Assembly (NCBI RefSeq): GCF_002086155.1
Contig: NZ_MVHE01000008.1
Span: 62,001-126,000 of the forward strand
Length of the DNA stretch: 64,000 nucleotides
Reading direction: 5' to 3'
Source: Mycobacterium angelicum
Lineage (GTDB): Bacteria; Actinomycetota; Actinomycetes; Mycobacteriales; Mycobacteriaceae
The position numbers were made by a program, and so were the translations under genes. Each line of letters starts with the position of its first letter. The stretch's first letter is position 1. This document shows positions 37,987-47,506 of this stretch, one piece after another. The notes under the pieces were generated by a model. The model saw nothing but the letters and a program-made list of their open reading frames with translations. It was not told the DNA's origin and searched no databases.

Positions 37987-38292
37987 ATGGGTGGCCTGTT
38001 CGGGATGGTTCCGAGCGCCGTTGACCTGTCGGCGGCTGCGGAAGCCGGAATCAGCGAGGAGATGGCGGCCACCACAGCTGCCGGCGCCGCCGCGCTCACC
38101 GGGGTGCTGCCGATGGCAGCCGACGCCGATTCGATGGAGTTCGCGGCCGCGCTCAACGCCGCCGGAGCCGCCTATCTGGCCAGCGCCGGCGAGCACGTCG
38201 GGCAGCGGGCGGCCTTCTCAGGTGCTCAGGGGCTGGCGTCAGCCACGAGTGTGGCCGCCGAGGCGGCTCGCGCAGCGGCCAGCGCGCTGTAG
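37987..38292 (+). CDS. PE family protein, PE36-like
   Basis: 101 aa from ATG 37987, which has GGAGG five bases upstream; in-frame GTG 37963 and ATG 37975 are alternatives. It is a helical hairpin with the PE layout: MVPSAVDLSAAAEAGISEEMAATTAAGAAALTG, then SMEFAAALNAAGAAYLASAGEHVGQRAAF. The classical Pro-Glu at positions 8-9 is not strict (VPSAVDL). No large C-terminal domain. PE proteins dimerise with the adjacent PPE and are exported; here the PPE starts 13 bases downstream, so they form an obvious pair. Confidence 0.8.
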   Translation: MGGLFGMVPSAVDLSAAAEAGISEEMAATTAAGAAALTGVLPMAADADSMEFAAALNAAGAAYLASAGEHVGQRAAFSGAQGLASATSVAAEAARAAASAL

Positions 38293-38304
38293 CAGGCGTA
38301 CTTC

Positions 38305-39489
38305 ATGCCCGATCCACGTTGGATAGGACCACCCGAAATCGTCGCGGCGATCTTCGAGGCGGGCTCTCCTGCTTCGGTGATCGCCAACAACGTCGTGTGG
38401 GTCACCGAGACCACCACCAAGGAAGTGTCGGCGGGCCTGTCCACGGTGAACAGCTTGGCCACGGCCACGCAGTGGCAAGGCGTGGGCGCGGTGGCCTCAA
38501 CGGTGACCGCGACGGGTCTCAACGCCGGTCTGCAGATGCTGGTGGGGTGGACCGCGGAAAAGATCGGCATCACCCAAGCCGCCGTCGAGGCCTTCACCAC
38601 CGCACGCTCCGCGGTAATCCCATCGGTGGTTTCGGCGACCAACCGAGCCGAGACGGTGGTGTTGACTAACACCAACTTCCTCGGCGTCAATACCCCGGCA
38701 ATCGGCGAGCGCAACGGCGAATACTACGGCGAGCACTGGCCGCACAACATGAGTATCGGCTGGGCTTATTCAGGTGTGCTGAGCGCGTTGATCGCGGCTT
38801 TGACGGTCCCGCCCCCGATCGCGCCGATGGGCGCGTCTCCGGCCGCGCCCGCGGCTGCGGCCGAAACGGTGGCCCAATCGGCGGCACAGTCCGGCATGAA
38901 TGGCGCCTTGCAGGGGTCGGGCCAAGCCGCGCAGACGGCAGGGCAGACGGCGTCTTCTCCTGCCGATGCGACGGGGCAGCTCAGTTCCTTGATGCAGCAA
39001 CCCATGCAGATGCTGTCGAGTGCCACCGAGCCGCTGAAACAGTTAGCCCAGATGCCGATGCAAGCGATGCAGGGCTTCAGCAGCCTGCCGCAGAGCATGA
39101 TGCAGGCGATGGGCGGAATGTTTCCGACGGGGGGCGGCGGGGCCTCGAGTGCCGCGGCGGCCGTCGCTGAGCCGGTCGGCGCTGTCGGCGCTACCGCAGG
39201 CGGGGCGGCAGGCGGCGGCGGGGGTGGCGCCTTCCCGGGTGCCGGACTGACCAGCTATACGCGACCTACCAGCAGCTTCGAACCGGGTGGCCGGCCGACG
39301 AGCCTGCGCGCCGGTGTGCTCAATGCCGCCGAGGTCCGGGGTCCCACGGCCTCGGCCGGGATGGGTGGTTCGCCGATGCCGATGTCGCCGGCGGGCATGC
39401 TGGGCCGTGGCAACGGCGCAGCAGCGGACAAAGAGCCCGTGACGCGCGCGCGTGTGGTGATCGACGGCGACCCGATCGACCCGCGGTAG
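38305..39489 (+). CDS. PPE family protein, PPE69-like (ESX-2 type)
   Basis: 394 aa. The N-terminal 165 residues are the PPE domain: MPDPRWIGPPEIVAAIFEAG with PPE at 9-11, then helices and a WP motif in YYGEHWPHNMSIGWAYSGVLSALIAALTVPPP. The rest is Met/Gln/Ala/Gly-rich (LMQQPMQMLSSATEP, PMQAMQGFSSLPQSM), then Gly-rich, ending SYTRPTSSFEPGGRP and a short charged tail with DPIDPR. This layout is like PPE69 encoded beside eccC2. It should be the substrate partner of the PE just upstream. No EspG chaperone gene is present in the window to bind it. Confidence 0.85.
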   Translation: MPDPRWIGPPEIVAAIFEAGSPASVIANNVVWVTETTTKEVSAGLSTVNSLATATQWQGVGAVASTVTATGLNAGLQMLVGWTAEKIGITQAAVEAFTTARSAVIPSVVSATNRAETVVLTNTNFLGVNTPAIGERNGEYYGEHWPHNMSIGWAYSGVLSALIAALTVPPPIAPMGASPAAPAAAAETVAQSAAQSGMNGALQGSGQAAQTAGQTASSPADATGQLSSLMQQPMQMLSSATEPLKQLAQMPMQAMQGFSSLPQSMMQAMGGMFPTGGGGASSAAAAVAEPVGAVGATAGGAAGGGGGGAFPGAGLTSYTRPTSSFEPGGRPTSLRAGVLNAAEVRGPTASAGMGGSPMPMSPAGMLGRGNGAAADKEPVTRARVVIDGDPIDPR

Positions 39490-39560
39490 CCATTGGGTGA
39501 GAACAGGACCTCTGCGCAGCCACCCCGTAGTCCTGGGTGGGCCGCACGAGGGTGGTATCG

Positions 39561-41303
39561 GTGTTGACCGTCGGCTCGCTGGTCGGCGGTTATCGCGTTG
39601 AGCGGGTCTTGGGCAGCGGCGGGATGGGCACGGTCTATCTGGCCGCCGACCCGGCATTGCCGCGCCGCAACGCCCTCAAGGTGCTTTCCGCCGAGCTTTG
39701 TCGCGATCCCGACTTTCGTGCGCGGTTCATCCGCGAGGCAGACATGGCGGCTGCCCTCGAACACCCCCAGATAGTTTCGGTCTACAACCGCGGGCAGACT
39801 CCCGATGGCCAGTTGTGGATCGCCATGCAATTCGTCGACGGCACCGACGCCGACGATGCGCTTCGAAACGGCACCATGACGCCGCATCGAGCCGTACACG
39901 TCATCGCCGAGGTGGCCAAGGCGCTCGACTTTGCGCACTCCCGCAACGTAATGCACCGCGACGTCAAGCCGGCGAACTTTCTGCTGTCGGGACCCGTCGG
40001 TCCCGACGAACGGGTGTTTCTAGGCGATTTCGGGATCGCACGTGCCCTTGACGACGTGGGCCTGACAGCGACCGGATCGGTACTGGCCACGATCGCCTAT
40101 GCGGCGCCTGAGGTCCTGTCGAATGCGCCGATCGACGGTCGTGTCGACATTTACTCCTTGGGCTGCAGTCTCTTTCGATTGCTCACCGGGCAGACGCCGT
40201 TTTCGGCGAACAACGGGGCGGCGGCCGTTATGAGCGCTCATCTGTTCGCACCGCCGCCACGCGTCACCGACCTCGTGCACTCGTTACCGCCCGCGTTCGA
40301 CCAGGTGATCGCGACGGCAATGGCCAAGGATCCTGCAGTCCGGTTCGGCTCGGCCGGCGCGCTGGCCCAAGCCGCTGCGGCCGCACTGCACGGTGTGGCG
40401 CATGGCATGTCGTTGCCACCGGTACCCATCGGCGAAGTCAGCACCCATCAACAGCAATTTCCGTCTCCGCCGGGCTGGCAGCCGACGGACCGGGGAAACA
40501 CCCCGCCGCCCACACCCTGGGGCCCGCCGGCTTATCCGTCGCGGCGCCGCAAACGCACGGCGATTGGCGCGACCCTGGCCGCGGTGGCGCTGGTGGGCGC
40601 CGGGGCTGTCGCCGTGTCCACGTTGCACGACGCGAGGCCTGGCCGCGCCGCCACCGCACCGCAGGGCGCCCCGCCGGGAGAACCGTTTTCATCGATCGCT
40701 TCTCAACCGCCGGCGGCCACCGATATCGCTGCGGCGGAATTGCGGCCAACCTTGTTGGGCGCCAACGAGATTGCCCGCATCTCCGGAGGCAACCCCGTGG
40801 TGTTGGAGCGCGACGATGCAACCTTGCTCGACGACGCCGCAACGTCGGACAATGCCCAGTGCATCGGGGCGTGGGCGCCAGCCGAGCAGTCGGTGTACGG
40901 CACGAGCGGCTACACAGGCGTGGCGGTCCAGGCGCTGCGGGCGCTGAACGAAACGGCGTGGCGAGACAGCGTCACCGAGGCCGTCGTCGCGTTTCCGTCC
41001 CAGGAAAAGGCGGGCGTGTTCTACGTCAACCAGCGCGGGCAATGGGGTTTGTGCGGCGGGAAAACCATCACCCTGAGCCAACCCGGTGAACCTGCTCAGA
41101 TGTGGGACTTTGGTCAGCCGCTCACCATTGCGGGAGCGTTGACCATCGCTGCCACACTGCGCGGCGGCGCAGCCTCCTGCCAACACGGAATAGTGCCGCG
41201 CGGCAACGTCATCATCGACATACGGCAATGTCGCGCCACCGGTGGCAACGATGTCGCGGCGTTGGTCACCGCGACCGCCGCGAAGCTGCCTCGTCAGCGA
41301 TAG
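39561..41303 (+). CDS. Receptor Ser/Thr protein kinase with PknH-type sensor domain
   Basis: 580 aa from GTG 39561 (GAGGG eight bases upstream); an in-frame GTG 39537 adds eight residues. Kinase domain 1-280: GSGGMG loop, NALKVL lysine, [30 protein letters not shown] and [18 protein letters not shown] are all intact. A Pro-rich linker and basic stop-transfer residues (RRRKR) precede one helix ([20 protein letters not shown], about 335-355). The outside domain has four Cys (AQCIGAW, GLCGGK, ASCQHG, RQCRA) as in the PknH sensor. It follows the PPE gene by 71 bases and sits where esx genes are usually found. It may sense the envelope and phosphorylate ESX or cell wall targets. Confidence 0.9.
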   Translation: MLTVGSLVGGYRVERVLGSGGMGTVYLAADPALPRRNALKVLSAELCRDPDFRARFIREADMAAALEHPQIVSVYNRGQTPDGQLWIAMQFVDGTDADDALRNGTMTPHRAVHVIAEVAKALDFAHSRNVMHRDVKPANFLLSGPVGPDERVFLGDFGIARALDDVGLTATGSVLATIAYAAPEVLSNAPIDGRVDIYSLGCSLFRLLTGQTPFSANNGAAAVMSAHLFAPPPRVTDLVHSLPPAFDQVIATAMAKDPAVRFGSAGALAQAAAAALHGVAHGMSLPPVPIGEVSTHQQQFPSPPGWQPTDRGNTPPPTPWGPPAYPSRRRKRTAIGATLAAVALVGAGAVAVSTLHDARPGRAATAPQGAPPGEPFSSIASQPPAATDIAAAELRPTLLGANEIARISGGNPVVLERDDATLLDDAATSDNAQCIGAWAPAEQSVYGTSGYTGVAVQALRALNETAWRDSVTEAVVAFPSQEKAGVFYVNQRGQWGLCGGKTITLSQPGEPAQMWDFGQPLTIAGALTIAATLRGGAASCQHGIVPRGNVIIDIRQCRATGGNDVAALVTATAAKLPRQR

Positions 41304-41310
41304 GGAGCCC

Positions 41311-41817
41311 ATGTCGATGGAGATTTCAAAGTCGGTAACCGCGACCGTCGCCGTCCTGCTTACAGTGTGTGCGGTAAGTGCCTCATGTTCGGACGTGACG
41401 GGCGGAAGCCCGGTAGCACAGCATGTTTCGGCGCCGGCGCCGGCGCCGGCGCCGGGAACCAGATCCGCGCCGACCGGCAGTGTTGCCGTGCCGCTGCCGC
41501 CTCCGCCGGTGACCGCCGAGGATCAGATACGCGAAACACTCACGGTTTTCCAGGACGCCTATAACACCCAGAACTGGGATGCCTACCTCGAATTGATGTG
41601 CTCAGCGATGCGGGCCAAGTTCACCGGCACGACGCTGGACTACGTCAAGAAGAACCGCGCCGCCACGGGTATCACGAGAATCGAATCGGTTACCGCGATC
41701 AGCATCACCGGCGATACCGCCACCGTCGTATTCCAAGGCCGAAACGAGGCGATAGGAAACCGCTCGATCACTGTGCGGCTCAAACTAGAGGACGGGTGGA
41801 AGATCTGCCAAGTATGA
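41311..41817 (+). CDS. Putative lipoprotein with NTF2/DUF4878-like domain
   Basis: 168 aa from ATG 41311 with GGGAG upstream, seven bases after the kinase stop. A signal peptide (TATVAVLLTVCAVSASC) ends in a lipobox-like VSASC; acylation at that Cys is likely. An Ala/Pro linker follows, with a 6-base GCGCCG repeat (APAPAPAPG). The C-terminal 110 residues have an NTF2-like pattern: EDQIRETLTVFQDAYNTQNWDAYLELMCSAMRAKF and a final strand VRLKLEDGWKICQV. Proteins of this shape sit outside the membrane and may bind lipids. Close spacing with the kinase suggests a common transcript and perhaps a shared signal. Confidence 0.8.
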   Translation: MSMEISKSVTATVAVLLTVCAVSASCSDVTGGSPVAQHVSAPAPAPAPGTRSAPTGSVAVPLPPPPVTAEDQIRETLTVFQDAYNTQNWDAYLELMCSAMRAKFTGTTLDYVKKNRAATGITRIESVTAISITGDTATVVFQGRNEAIGNRSITVRLKLEDGWKICQV

Positions 41818-43052
41818 GTCAAGTGCGACAAGGCAAATCGATGGTCCGGGCCGCGCTGGTGGCATCCGTTCTGGTGGGCTGCAGTCACACGAGTCCCGCT
41901 GCGCATCCGGTGCCCGAGCCGCCAGCTGTTTCGGTGAACCCGTCGCTGCTCGATCCGGGCAAGTATCCGATCTCGCCGCTCGCCCCGCTAGGCGATGCCG
42001 GCTCCGAACAAGCCGGCCGCCTGGTCGAGGGGCGGCGTATGGCCAGCTTTGTGGTGGGGCCCTGGCAGGCCGACGCCGGCTTGACCGTGAGTTCCACCGA
42101 GGCGGGTGTTGTCGAGAACTACAGCCAAATTTCCCGGGTCGTGTGGGCGCCGATAGAGGGAGGCGCCTACAACTTGCCTTTCGTGGTGGGATTCACCTCC
42201 GAGCGCCAGACGCCGGGTCCGGAGCCGCAGATGTCGCTGCGCAACGCCGTATTGCGGTTCGCCGACCCCGGCGCGGCATCGGCTGCGGCCCAAGGTATGT
42301 CGGGAAGGGCGAGGGACTTCCCGCGAGTGCCCAGTGCCGTCCCGATTCTGATCGAACCCGAGCGTGTGATATCCATCCCGGGCCACGCCGATGCCGCAGG
42401 CACGCTGCTGACGTTTCAAGATGGCTCCCAAACAGTGCGGGAACTGACCACCCTGACCGCACACGGCTCCTTCGTGCTGGCGCAGGTCGCGCGCTGCGCC
42501 GCCGGTCCCGATTGCGAGGCGTCGCTCACCGCACGCACACTCGACCTTCAGCTGCCATTGATAGACACGTTTCAACCGACCGCCCCCGAGCAATTCGCGG
42601 CACTTCCGCTAGATCCCACCGGATTGGTGGCGCGCACCGTGCCGCTGCCGGCCGACCAAGCGACTTCGACCTCGGCGGCCGCCTACCCGCCACCCGGCGC
42701 CCTGCACCTTGAAGACGATCCGGTTAAAGCCGGTCCAGCGCTCACGGCGGCCGGCGTCGACTACGTCTCCGTCAACCTGACGACGGTTTATCAAGCCCGA
42801 GACCCCGCCGGTGCGCAGGCGTTGTCACAGGCCTTGAGCGATGCCGCGGCTGCAACGCCGGCGGCCCAAGCGGCCGCTTCGGTGCCGGGGCTTCCGCAAA
42901 GCCGCTGCACGCGGGTACCGGGTGCCAGCGGGCTGGTGCCGCGTTATCGGTGTTTGGGTACAGCTGGTCGGTACGCGATCAAAACCTCAGCGCGACAGCT
43001 CGACAGCGCACACCAACAGATGGCGGCGCAATATCGCATCCTCGTCGGTTAG
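41814..43052 (+). CDS. Large lipoprotein of DUF7373-like mycobacterial family
   Basis: 412 aa from ATG 41814, overlapping the previous stop as ATGA. The signal region MVRAALVASVLVGC ends with an LVGC lipobox; translation might also begin at that second Met. The mature part has the repeated pattern LDPGKYPISPL, RRMASFVVGPWQADAGL and YNLPFVVGFTSE, then TLLTFQDGSQTVRELTTLTAHG, which I associate with DUF7373 lipoproteins of mycobacteria. Two Cys pairs are likely (ARCAAGPDC, SRCTRV with YRCLG). It is the third gene of the kinase operon. Function unknown; a surface sensor or envelope protein is probable. Confidence 0.75.
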   Translation: MSQVRQGKSMVRAALVASVLVGCSHTSPAAHPVPEPPAVSVNPSLLDPGKYPISPLAPLGDAGSEQAGRLVEGRRMASFVVGPWQADAGLTVSSTEAGVVENYSQISRVVWAPIEGGAYNLPFVVGFTSERQTPGPEPQMSLRNAVLRFADPGAASAAAQGMSGRARDFPRVPSAVPILIEPERVISIPGHADAAGTLLTFQDGSQTVRELTTLTAHGSFVLAQVARCAAGPDCEASLTARTLDLQLPLIDTFQPTAPEQFAALPLDPTGLVARTVPLPADQATSTSAAAYPPPGALHLEDDPVKAGPALTAAGVDYVSVNLTTVYQARDPAGAQALSQALSDAAAATPAAQAAASVPGLPQSRCTRVPGASGLVPRYRCLGTAGRYAIKTSARQLDSAHQQMAAQYRILVG

Positions 43053-43148
43053 GCGCATGCCTGGGACAGGCTGGAAGCGGTGTCGCTAGGAGCTGGGCAA
43101 AAGACTGGCCACTCCAGCTAGGGGCCAGTGTGGCGGATGTGACAAGCC

Positions 43149-43230
43149 CGCTGTGCGCGCTCATCGCCCGGCGCGTGAGCTGAATGGCCCCGGCTCTCTT
43201 CGCGCGCTGTGCGCGCTCATCGCCCGGCGC
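43149..43230. repeat. 26-base direct repeat at the end of the accessory block
   Basis: The same 26 bases occur at 43149-43174 and 43205-43230, 56 bases apart. The second copy includes the stop codon and last codons of the Rv0036c-like gene; the first lies in the intergenic space. The flanks are unrelated. The first copy is a displaced duplicate of the gene terminus, marking the join between accessory and core DNA. The rest of the 164-base gap holds nothing recognised. Confidence 0.75.
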
Positions 43231-43990
43231 CGGGCGGGCCGGCGAAGGCTTGCGCTACCGACAACCACTGCTGCGCGTCCTCCCCCACGGCCGTCAAATC
43301 AAGGGCACCAAGCGCCCGTCGTTGAGTGACCAGATAGCAGAACGCTTCGGCCGACCCGCTGACCCGTTGCGCCGCATCCGGTGGCCCCCACGACCAGATA
43401 TCGCCACGGGGGCTCCGCAGTTCCACTAGAAACGGCTCGGCGGGCGGCGTCAGATTGTTCACTAAGAATGCGTAATCACGGGTCCGCACGCCGAGGTGGG
43501 CGATCGAGCGCAGCCGGTCGGTCGCGGGCCGGGTGACACCGAGCGCGTCGGCGACATCCAGACCATGTGCCCAGGTCTCCATCAACCGCGCGGTCGCCAT
43601 CGACGCCGCGCTCATCGGCGGCCCGAACCACGGCAACTTGCGGCCGTCGGCAACCGTCAGCAACTCAGAATGCAGCCGCCCGCGGGTAACCCGCCAATCG
43701 TCGAGCAGCTCGGCCGGCGGCAGGGCCGCCAACTCCTCGGCGCCCGCATCGACGAATCCGCTGGGGTCGGCCGCAGCCGCGGACAGCACGTCAGCGAAAC
43801 CGGCCTCATCGGTGACCGCGGTCAGCGCGACACGGTCGGTCCACAGCAGGTGACCGATTTGGTGGGCGATGGTCCAGCCGGGCGACGGCGTCAACAAAGC
43901 CCAGCGATCCGCTGGAAGCGGCGCCACCAACGCGTCGAGGTCGTCGCTTTCGGCTCGCAGGTCGGCGACGATCGGACCGGGACCGGCCAT
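43217..43990 (-). CDS. Maleylpyruvate isomerase/DinB-type metalloprotein (Rv0036c equivalent)
   Basis: 257 aa, the size of Rv0036c. The N-terminal half has the mycothiol-dependent DinB-like pattern: [21 protein letters not shown] with a metal His, followed by [16 protein letters not shown] carrying the second His motif. The C-terminus ([37 protein letters not shown]) is the usual extension of this family. Such enzymes use mycothiol in isomerase or transferase reactions; the substrate is unknown. Its stop lies inside a 26-base repeat. The next gene upstream on the same strand ends 12 bases before its start, so the two form an operon. Confidence 0.85.
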   Translation of the reverse strand: MAGPGPIVADLRAESDDLDALVAPLPADRWALLTPSPGWTIAHQIGHLLWTDRVALTAVTDEAGFADVLSAAAADPSGFVDAGAEELAALPPAELLDDWRVTRGRLHSELLTVADGRKLPWFGPPMSAASMATARLMETWAHGLDVADALGVTRPATDRLRSIAHLGVRTRDYAFLVNNLTPPAEPFLVELRSPRGDIWSWGPPDAAQRVSGSAEAFCYLVTQRRALGALDLTAVGEDAQQWLSVAQAFAGPPGAGR

Positions 43991-44002
43991 GAAGGAACCT
44001 CC

Positions 44003-45367
44003 CTAACGCTTGTTCGCGGGCTGACCGCGCCGGCCGACGAAGCTGTGCACGACGAGCCCGAACAAGTAGAGCACTGACCCGAACAACACAAACGCAGGCG
44101 CGTGGCCATCGGCGGGTATCAACATCGCAGCAACGGTGATCGACGCGATGTACGACACCCAAAACAGCGCATCCTGCACCGCGAACACGTGGCCGCGCAG
44201 CGCGTCATCGACATCGATCTGCATCGCCGAATCGGCGCACAGCTTGACCACTTGACCGGCCACGCCCAGCATGAACCCGCACACCGCCATGACGGCTACC
44301 TGCAATCCGGCGCCCGCGGTTTGGACAACGGCGGCCGCCACCAGTGCACCGTTGGCCGTGGCATAGCGCCCCCACCGCCGGATCAAGGACGGCGTCAGCA
44401 CATTGGCCAGAAAGGCGCCCAGGCCGGTAGCCGCGAAGAACACCAGAGCGGTCCCCAAGCCTTTGACGTCCGGGTCGGCCATGTGATGCACCAGCAGCAA
44501 GACGATCAGCGAATTGATGCCGACCACCATGCGGTGTGCGGCCAATCCCGACAGCGCGGCGGCGACGGTCGGAAGCTGGGTGACCGTGCGCACGCCGTGT
44601 AGCCAACCGGTAACCACGGCGTACACGGCCGATCCGTGAATAGCCTGTTTGGTGTCGTCCGGCCCGAGCACGCGAGGTGCGAACCGAAGCGCCAGCAAGA
44701 GTGCAAGTGCAACCGGAATGGCGGAGGTGAAAATGACCGCCGCAGCACCCCGGTCACCGCCGCCGGCAAGCCAGCGTGGCAGCAGCATGAAGTTGGCGCC
44801 CAGGAAAGCCGCGACCGCACCCGAGGCGGTGGCCACCGAGTTCATCGTGACCACCTTTTCGCGCGGCACCACGTGGGGCAACGCCGCGGACAGACCCGAG
44901 GCCACGAAGCGGGATAAACCGTTGGCCAACAACGCAACACACAGCAGCAGCAGATCGCCGGCGCGCATCGCCAAGATCGTGCCGATCGCGGCGATGAAAC
45001 CCAGCCGGCCAATGTTGGCGCCTACCAGCACCAGCCGTCGATCCCAGCGATCCATCAGCGCGCCGGCGAACGGTCCCAGCAACGAATAGGGCAGAAACAA
45101 AACCGCGAAGGCACGCGCGATCGCCATCGGATCGGCGGCCCGGTCCGGGTTGAACAGCAGCGCCCCGGCCAAACCCGCCTGAAAAAGGCCGTCGCCGAAC
45201 TGACTTGCGATGCGTACCTGCAGCAGTCGCCAGAATTCGGGCATGCTGCGCACCGACCGCCAGAGCCTGACCGGTGCCCTGGCGTGCATCGGGGTTTGAA
45301 CCACAGAACCCACTTCCAAAATCGGGACCGGCAAGGCACGCTGCGCGCTACGCCGCCACGTCAACAT
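44003..45367 (-). CDS. MFS transporter (Rv0037c equivalent)
   Basis: 454 aa from ATG 45367; ATG 45289 ([10 protein letters not shown]) would give 428 aa and both lack a strong ribosome site. About 12 helices are visible, with the MFS loop [22 protein letters not shown] between helices 2 and 3. The sequence is of the macrolide-exporter-like group ([18 protein letters not shown]). Substrate unknown. It diverges from yqgE across only 66 bases, and the DNA between includes TTACAAATATGTAT, a partial match to the palindrome in the pfa locus. The order matches M. tuberculosis Rv0036c-Rv0037c-Rv0038. Confidence 0.85.
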   Translation of the reverse strand: MLTWRRSAQRALPVPILEVGSVVQTPMHARAPVRLWRSVRSMPEFWRLLQVRIASQFGDGLFQAGLAGALLFNPDRAADPMAIARAFAVLFLPYSLLGPFAGALMDRWDRRLVLVGANIGRLGFIAAIGTILAMRAGDLLLLCVALLANGLSRFVASGLSAALPHVVPREKVVTMNSVATASGAVAAFLGANFMLLPRWLAGGGDRGAAAVIFTSAIPVALALLLALRFAPRVLGPDDTKQAIHGSAVYAVVTGWLHGVRTVTQLPTVAAALSGLAAHRMVVGINSLIVLLLVHHMADPDVKGLGTALVFFAATGLGAFLANVLTPSLIRRWGRYATANGALVAAAVVQTAGAGLQVAVMAVCGFMLGVAGQVVKLCADSAMQIDVDDALRGHVFAVQDALFWVSYIASITVAAMLIPADGHAPAFVLFGSVLYLFGLVVHSFVGRRGQPANKR

Positions 45368-45433
45368 TACAAATATGTATGGGCCATGCTCGTTTGTCCC
45401 GGGCGCAGTCGCAGTGAGTGCGATGATGTTCGG

Positions 45434-46039
45434 GTGGCGCCACACGAGGATTCCGACGACTATGTGGTGCCCGCCGCGCAACGTGTGCGAGCGGGGACCT
45501 TGCTGTTAGCCAACACCGATCTGCTGGAACCGACGTTTCGGCGCAGCGTGATCTATATCGTCGAGCACAACGACGGCGGCACCCTGGGAGTGGTGCTCAA
45601 CCGGCCCAGCGAGACCGCCGTGTACAACGTGTTGCCGCAGTGGGCCAAACTCTCGGCCAAGCCCAAAACGATGTTCATCGGAGGTCCGGTGAAACGTGAT
45701 GCGGCGCTGTGCCTGGCGGTGTTGCGGGTCGGCGCGGATCCCGACGGCGTGCTGGGCCTGCGCCATGTCGCCGGCCGGATGGTGATGGTCGATCTGGACG
45801 CCGAACCCGACATCATCGCGCCGTTGGTGGAAGGCGTGCGGATCTTCGCCGGATACTCCGGCTGGACCATCGGTCAGCTTGAAGGCGAAATCGAGCGCGA
45901 CGATTGGATTGTGCTGTCGGCGTTGCCCTCTGACGTGCTGGTCGGGCCCCGCGAAGACCTGTGGGGACAGGTGCTGCGTCGCCAGCCGCTGCCGCTTTCG
46001 ATGCTGGCCACCCACCCGATCGACGTCAGCCGGAACTAG
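45434..46039 (+). CDS. yqgE: YqgE/AlgH family protein (Rv0038 equivalent)
   Basis: 201 aa from GTG 45434 ([11 protein letters not shown]). Family core: [42 protein letters not shown], then [38 protein letters not shown] and [10 protein letters not shown] at the C-terminus. The fold is known from structures (AlgH/YqgE) but the biochemical role is not settled. An open frame extends to 45284 but that part has no family sequence. Nearly identical in pattern to what I recall of Rv0038. Confidence 0.93.
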   Translation: MAPHEDSDDYVVPAAQRVRAGTLLLANTDLLEPTFRRSVIYIVEHNDGGTLGVVLNRPSETAVYNVLPQWAKLSAKPKTMFIGGPVKRDAALCLAVLRVGADPDGVLGLRHVAGRMVMVDLDAEPDIIAPLVEGVRIFAGYSGWTIGQLEGEIERDDWIVLSALPSDVLVGPREDLWGQVLRRQPLPLSMLATHPIDVSRN

Positions 46040-46051
46040 GCCGCCGGCAAC

Positions 46052-46399
46052 TTACTTGCAGGACAGGGTGCAGCCGGCGCAGCTGCCGCCGCAGTCGGCG
46101 ATCGCGGATCGGTCAGTCTGGCGCAGCGCGTATCGCGCACTCTGCCAGGAGCCGGTGGCCAGCGTGCCCAGCGCGCCGGCCACGCAGACGATCAGTACCA
46201 CCAGTGCGAGGTGTCCAGACGCGGCCAGCGCAACCACTCCCCCGGCCGTCAGCATCACCGCCGCGGCGACTTGGGTGGGCGCCATTGCGCGCAGCGCCAA
46301 CTGGTCGGTGTCTGCGCTGGGTTTCCGCACCAATGACCAGACGCCGGAAATCCCCGACGCCACCGCCACAACCAGGCATACGACGCCGGCGATAAACAT
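46052..46399 (-). CDS. Cys-tailed membrane protein, copy A (Rv0039c equivalent)
   Basis: 115 aa, the same length as Rv0039c. Three hydrophobic stretches (MFIAGVVCLVVAVASGISGVW, AAAVMLTAGGVVALAASGH, LVVLIVCVAGALGTLATG) indicate an integral membrane protein. The tail is CGGSCAGCTLSCK: four Cys in CX3CX2CX3C spacing, shared with copy B (46% or more of the chain is visibly identical). The tail may bind a metal or form disulfides. It follows the transporter copy A by 20 bases. Function unknown. Confidence 0.8.
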   Translation of the reverse strand: MFIAGVVCLVVAVASGISGVWSLVRKPSADTDQLALRAMAPTQVAAAVMLTAGGVVALAASGHLALVVLIVCVAGALGTLATGSWQSARYALRQTDRSAIADCGGSCAGCTLSCK

Positions 46400-46419
46400 T
46401 CGCCCACAATACGTCGGCG

Positions 46420-47424
46420 TCAGACGCTGGCCTCGTCGGAAGCGGTCTCATCAGAGGCGGCTTCGCGGCCCAGCTTTGTGGCGATCAATGAGCAGACCAG
46501 CAATTGGATCTGGTGAAACAGCATCAGCGGCAACATGACCAGTCCCACCGTTGCGGCGTCGAAGAACACCCATGCGATCGGAAGCCCTGAGGCCAGGCTC
46601 TTCATCGAACCGCAGAACAGCAGCGCGATCGAGTCGCCACGGTCGAGCCGGGCCAGCCGGGCCAGCACGGTGGTGCAGGTCAGCACCAGCCCTAGCAGCA
46701 CTGCGGCGACGACGGCCACCGAGAGCAACTGCCACGGGTCGACCCTGGCCCAGATTCGCTGGGCCATACCCATCGAGTAGGCCGCGTAGACCACCAGCAG
46801 AATGAACCCGCGTTCCAGAATTTTGATCATCGCCGCACGCCGGGCCACGACCGGCGCCAGCAGGGACTGCACCAGCTGTCCCAGCCCGAACGGCACCAAC
46901 AACTGCAGCACGATTTCGACGATCGCGCCGCCATTGATGTGAAACCCAGCGCCGGTGTTCATTAGCAGCACGGCCAACAGTGGCGTCAGAACCAGACCAA
47001 GAAGATTGGACAAGGAAGCACCGACGATCGCGGCCGAAACGTGGCCGCGCGCTATCGAGGTGAACGCGACGGCGGACTGCATGGTCGACGGGACCAGACA
47101 CAAGAACAGCAGACCCTCATACAGCTCGGGCGTCAGCACCGACGGCACCAGCACCCGAGCCGCCAGCCCCAGCACCGGAAAAATGACAAAGGTGGTGCCC
47201 AGCACCAACAGATGTAGCCGCCATTGACGTACGCCCTGCCACGTCTGTTGCGGCGACAATCGCACGCCGTACAGGAAGAACAGCAACGCGATGGCGGCCC
47301 TGGCGACCACCGACATGACCGCTGCGGCGGAACCGCGCGCCGGCAGCAGCGCGGCCAGGGCCAGCGCCGCGCCCACAGCCAGCAGAAACGTATCGATCGG
47401 GCTCTTGTTCAGCCACTTCAGCAC
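46420..47424 (-). CDS. SBF-like (bile acid:sodium symporter family) transporter, copy A
   Basis: 334 aa from GTG 47424, about ten helices. It has the SBF-like signature of the DUF4137 branch: LFFLYGVRLSPQQTW, LFLCLVPSTMQSAVAFTSIARGHVSAAIVGASLSNLLG and LLFCGSMKSLASGLPIAWVFF, the last two forming the crossed helices around the sodium site. It is a paralogue of the next gene; the two agree over nearly the whole length. Homologues move organic anions with sodium; the substrate here is unknown. M. tuberculosis has no gene at this point between Rv0039c and Rv0040c as I recall, so it is an insertion or a loss there. Confidence 0.85.
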   Translation of the reverse strand: MLKWLNKSPIDTFLLAVGAALALAALLPARGSAAAVMSVVARAAIALLFFLYGVRLSPQQTWQGVRQWRLHLLVLGTTFVIFPVLGLAARVLVPSVLTPELYEGLLFLCLVPSTMQSAVAFTSIARGHVSAAIVGASLSNLLGLVLTPLLAVLLMNTGAGFHINGGAIVEIVLQLLVPFGLGQLVQSLLAPVVARRAAMIKILERGFILLVVYAAYSMGMAQRIWARVDPWQLLSVAVVAAVLLGLVLTCTTVLARLARLDRGDSIALLFCGSMKSLASGLPIAWVFFDAATVGLVMLPLMLFHQIQLLVCSLIATKLGREAASDETASDEASV

Positions 47425-47506
47425 ACTCGGACCCCGCGCGATCTGGTGACCCCCGGGATGAACATGGGCAAACGATACCGGCGCATCCGGGTAATCGGCT
47501 CCGGCC

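Noticed and set aside
26008-43052. Plasmid-borne or phage-borne ESX island
   Set aside because: No replication, conjugation, integrase or tRNA-end sequence was seen, and the flanks are core chromosome.
43149-43230. 26-base direct repeat as a target-site duplication or attachment site of a mobile element
   Set aside because: The copies are only 56 bases apart with no element between and no integrase or transposase nearby.
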